Below are positions 15,771 to 15,909 of a stretch of 15,909 nucleotides of DNA, in pieces. Numbering within the stretch: position 1 is the first letter of the stretch; every line of letters starts with the position of its first letter. The translations under genes were made by a program, and so were the position numbers. The notes under the pieces were generated by a model. It ran no database searches. It was given only the letters and a program-made list of their open reading frames with translations, and was not told the origin of the DNA. The stretch is from Lachnospiraceae bacterium UBA3643 (GTDB lineage: Bacteria; Bacillota; Clostridia; Lachnospirales; Lachnospiraceae), in assembly GCA_002373855.1 (NCBI GenBank), contig DFKO01000031.1, positions 1 through 15,909 of the forward strand, written 5' to 3'.

Positions 15771-15784
15771 TTTAAGGAATTATA
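15756..15784 (+). repeat. Tandem 15-base duplication across the LysR stop
   Basis: The 14-base unit TTTAAGGAATTATA occurs at 15756-15769 and again at 15771-15784, a period of 15. The first copy encodes the C-terminal FKEL and TAG. The second copy, in the same frame, would encode FKEL again followed by TAA at 15783-15785. It looks like a small replication-slippage duplication. Confidence 0.9.
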
Positions 15785-15785
15785 A

Positions 15786-15889
15786 AGGTTATAACTAAAA
15801 GTTATCGCTCACGATAAAATCAAACGATTTTTCAAAACATATATACGGTGTTAAGATAAAAACAACTTAAGAAAAGGAGGTGCAAAAAA
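15786..15889 (+). promoter_or_regulatory. AT-rich leader with overlapping short hairpins and weak promoter
   Basis: Three short inverted repeats lie in this gap: ATAACT/AGTTAT (15791-15796 with 15800-15805), TTATCG/CGATAA (15802-15807 with 15812-15817) and AAAATC/GATTTT (15816-15821 with 15826-15831, followed by TT). The first two share bases and so cannot form together. The third could act as a weak terminator for the LysR gene. A possible promoter is TTTTCA (15829-15834), 17 bases, TAAGAT (15852-15857). All these calls are tentative. Confidence 0.3.
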
Positions 15890-15909
15890 ATGATAGCTTT
15901 GATTAAATC
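15890..15909 (+). CDS. Start of an unidentified gene (3' partial)
   Basis: Only six complete codons are visible (M-I-A-L-I-K). The start is convincing because a near-perfect Shine-Dalgarno, AAAGGAGGTG (15873-15882), lies about 9 bases before the ATG. The product cannot be identified. Confidence 0.65.

Overview
The window reads as chromosome of an anaerobic, low-to-moderate GC Firmicute, most likely Lachnospiraceae. The pointers are strong AAGGAG ribosome-binding sites, short gaps and 1-23 base overlaps between genes, an [FeFe]-hydrogenase-type protein, a clostridial iscS-iscU-rrf2 operon, and large tandem GT2 glycosyltransferases of the kind common in that family. The taxon is inferred. I see no rRNA, tRNA, CRISPR array, insertion sequence or phage gene.

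Region A (1-7371) is one apparent plus-strand operon. It holds the 3' part of a Wzt/TagH-like polysaccharide-export ATPase with a C-terminal Wzt-type domain; a 685-aa methyltransferase/kinase-like fusion; a coiled-coil plus double-GT2 glycosyltransferase; alanine racemase; and a long serine O-acetyltransferase. It ends at a clear intrinsic terminator. The first three genes look like assembly, end-capping and export of a cell-surface glycan. The ATPase and capping enzyme together recall the Wzt/WbdD logic of Gram-negative O8/O9 antigens. The racemase and acetyltransferase may simply be co-transcribed or may supply amino-acid decoration.

Region B (7391-9751) is a compact overlapping trio: a RimK-like ATP-grasp ligase, a second divergent ATP-grasp protein and a calcineurin-like metallophosphoesterase. 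No substrate can be read from the sequence. A minus-strand alpha/beta hydrolase (9775-10527) converges on this trio and has its own promoter.

Region C (10711-12689) is a single-gene unit. It encodes a soluble sensor joining two ferredoxin clusters, an H-cluster hydrogenase domain, a further four-Cys Fe-S motif and a methyl-accepting-chemotaxis signalling tip, and it ends at its own terminator. It is probably a cytoplasmic H2/redox chemoreceptor.

Region D (12713-15770) is the Fe-S assembly operon iscS-iscU-iscR-like Rrf2, with a LysR regulator following. A consensus promoter overlaps a palindromic operator, consistent with feedback control by the encoded Rrf2 protein. The window ends in the first codons of another gene behind a near-perfect Shine-Dalgarno (15890 onward).

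The most noteworthy items are the WbdD-like fusion next to a Wzt-type exporter, the twin ATP-grasp/phosphoesterase cassette, and the hydrogenase-chemoreceptor beside the isc operon.
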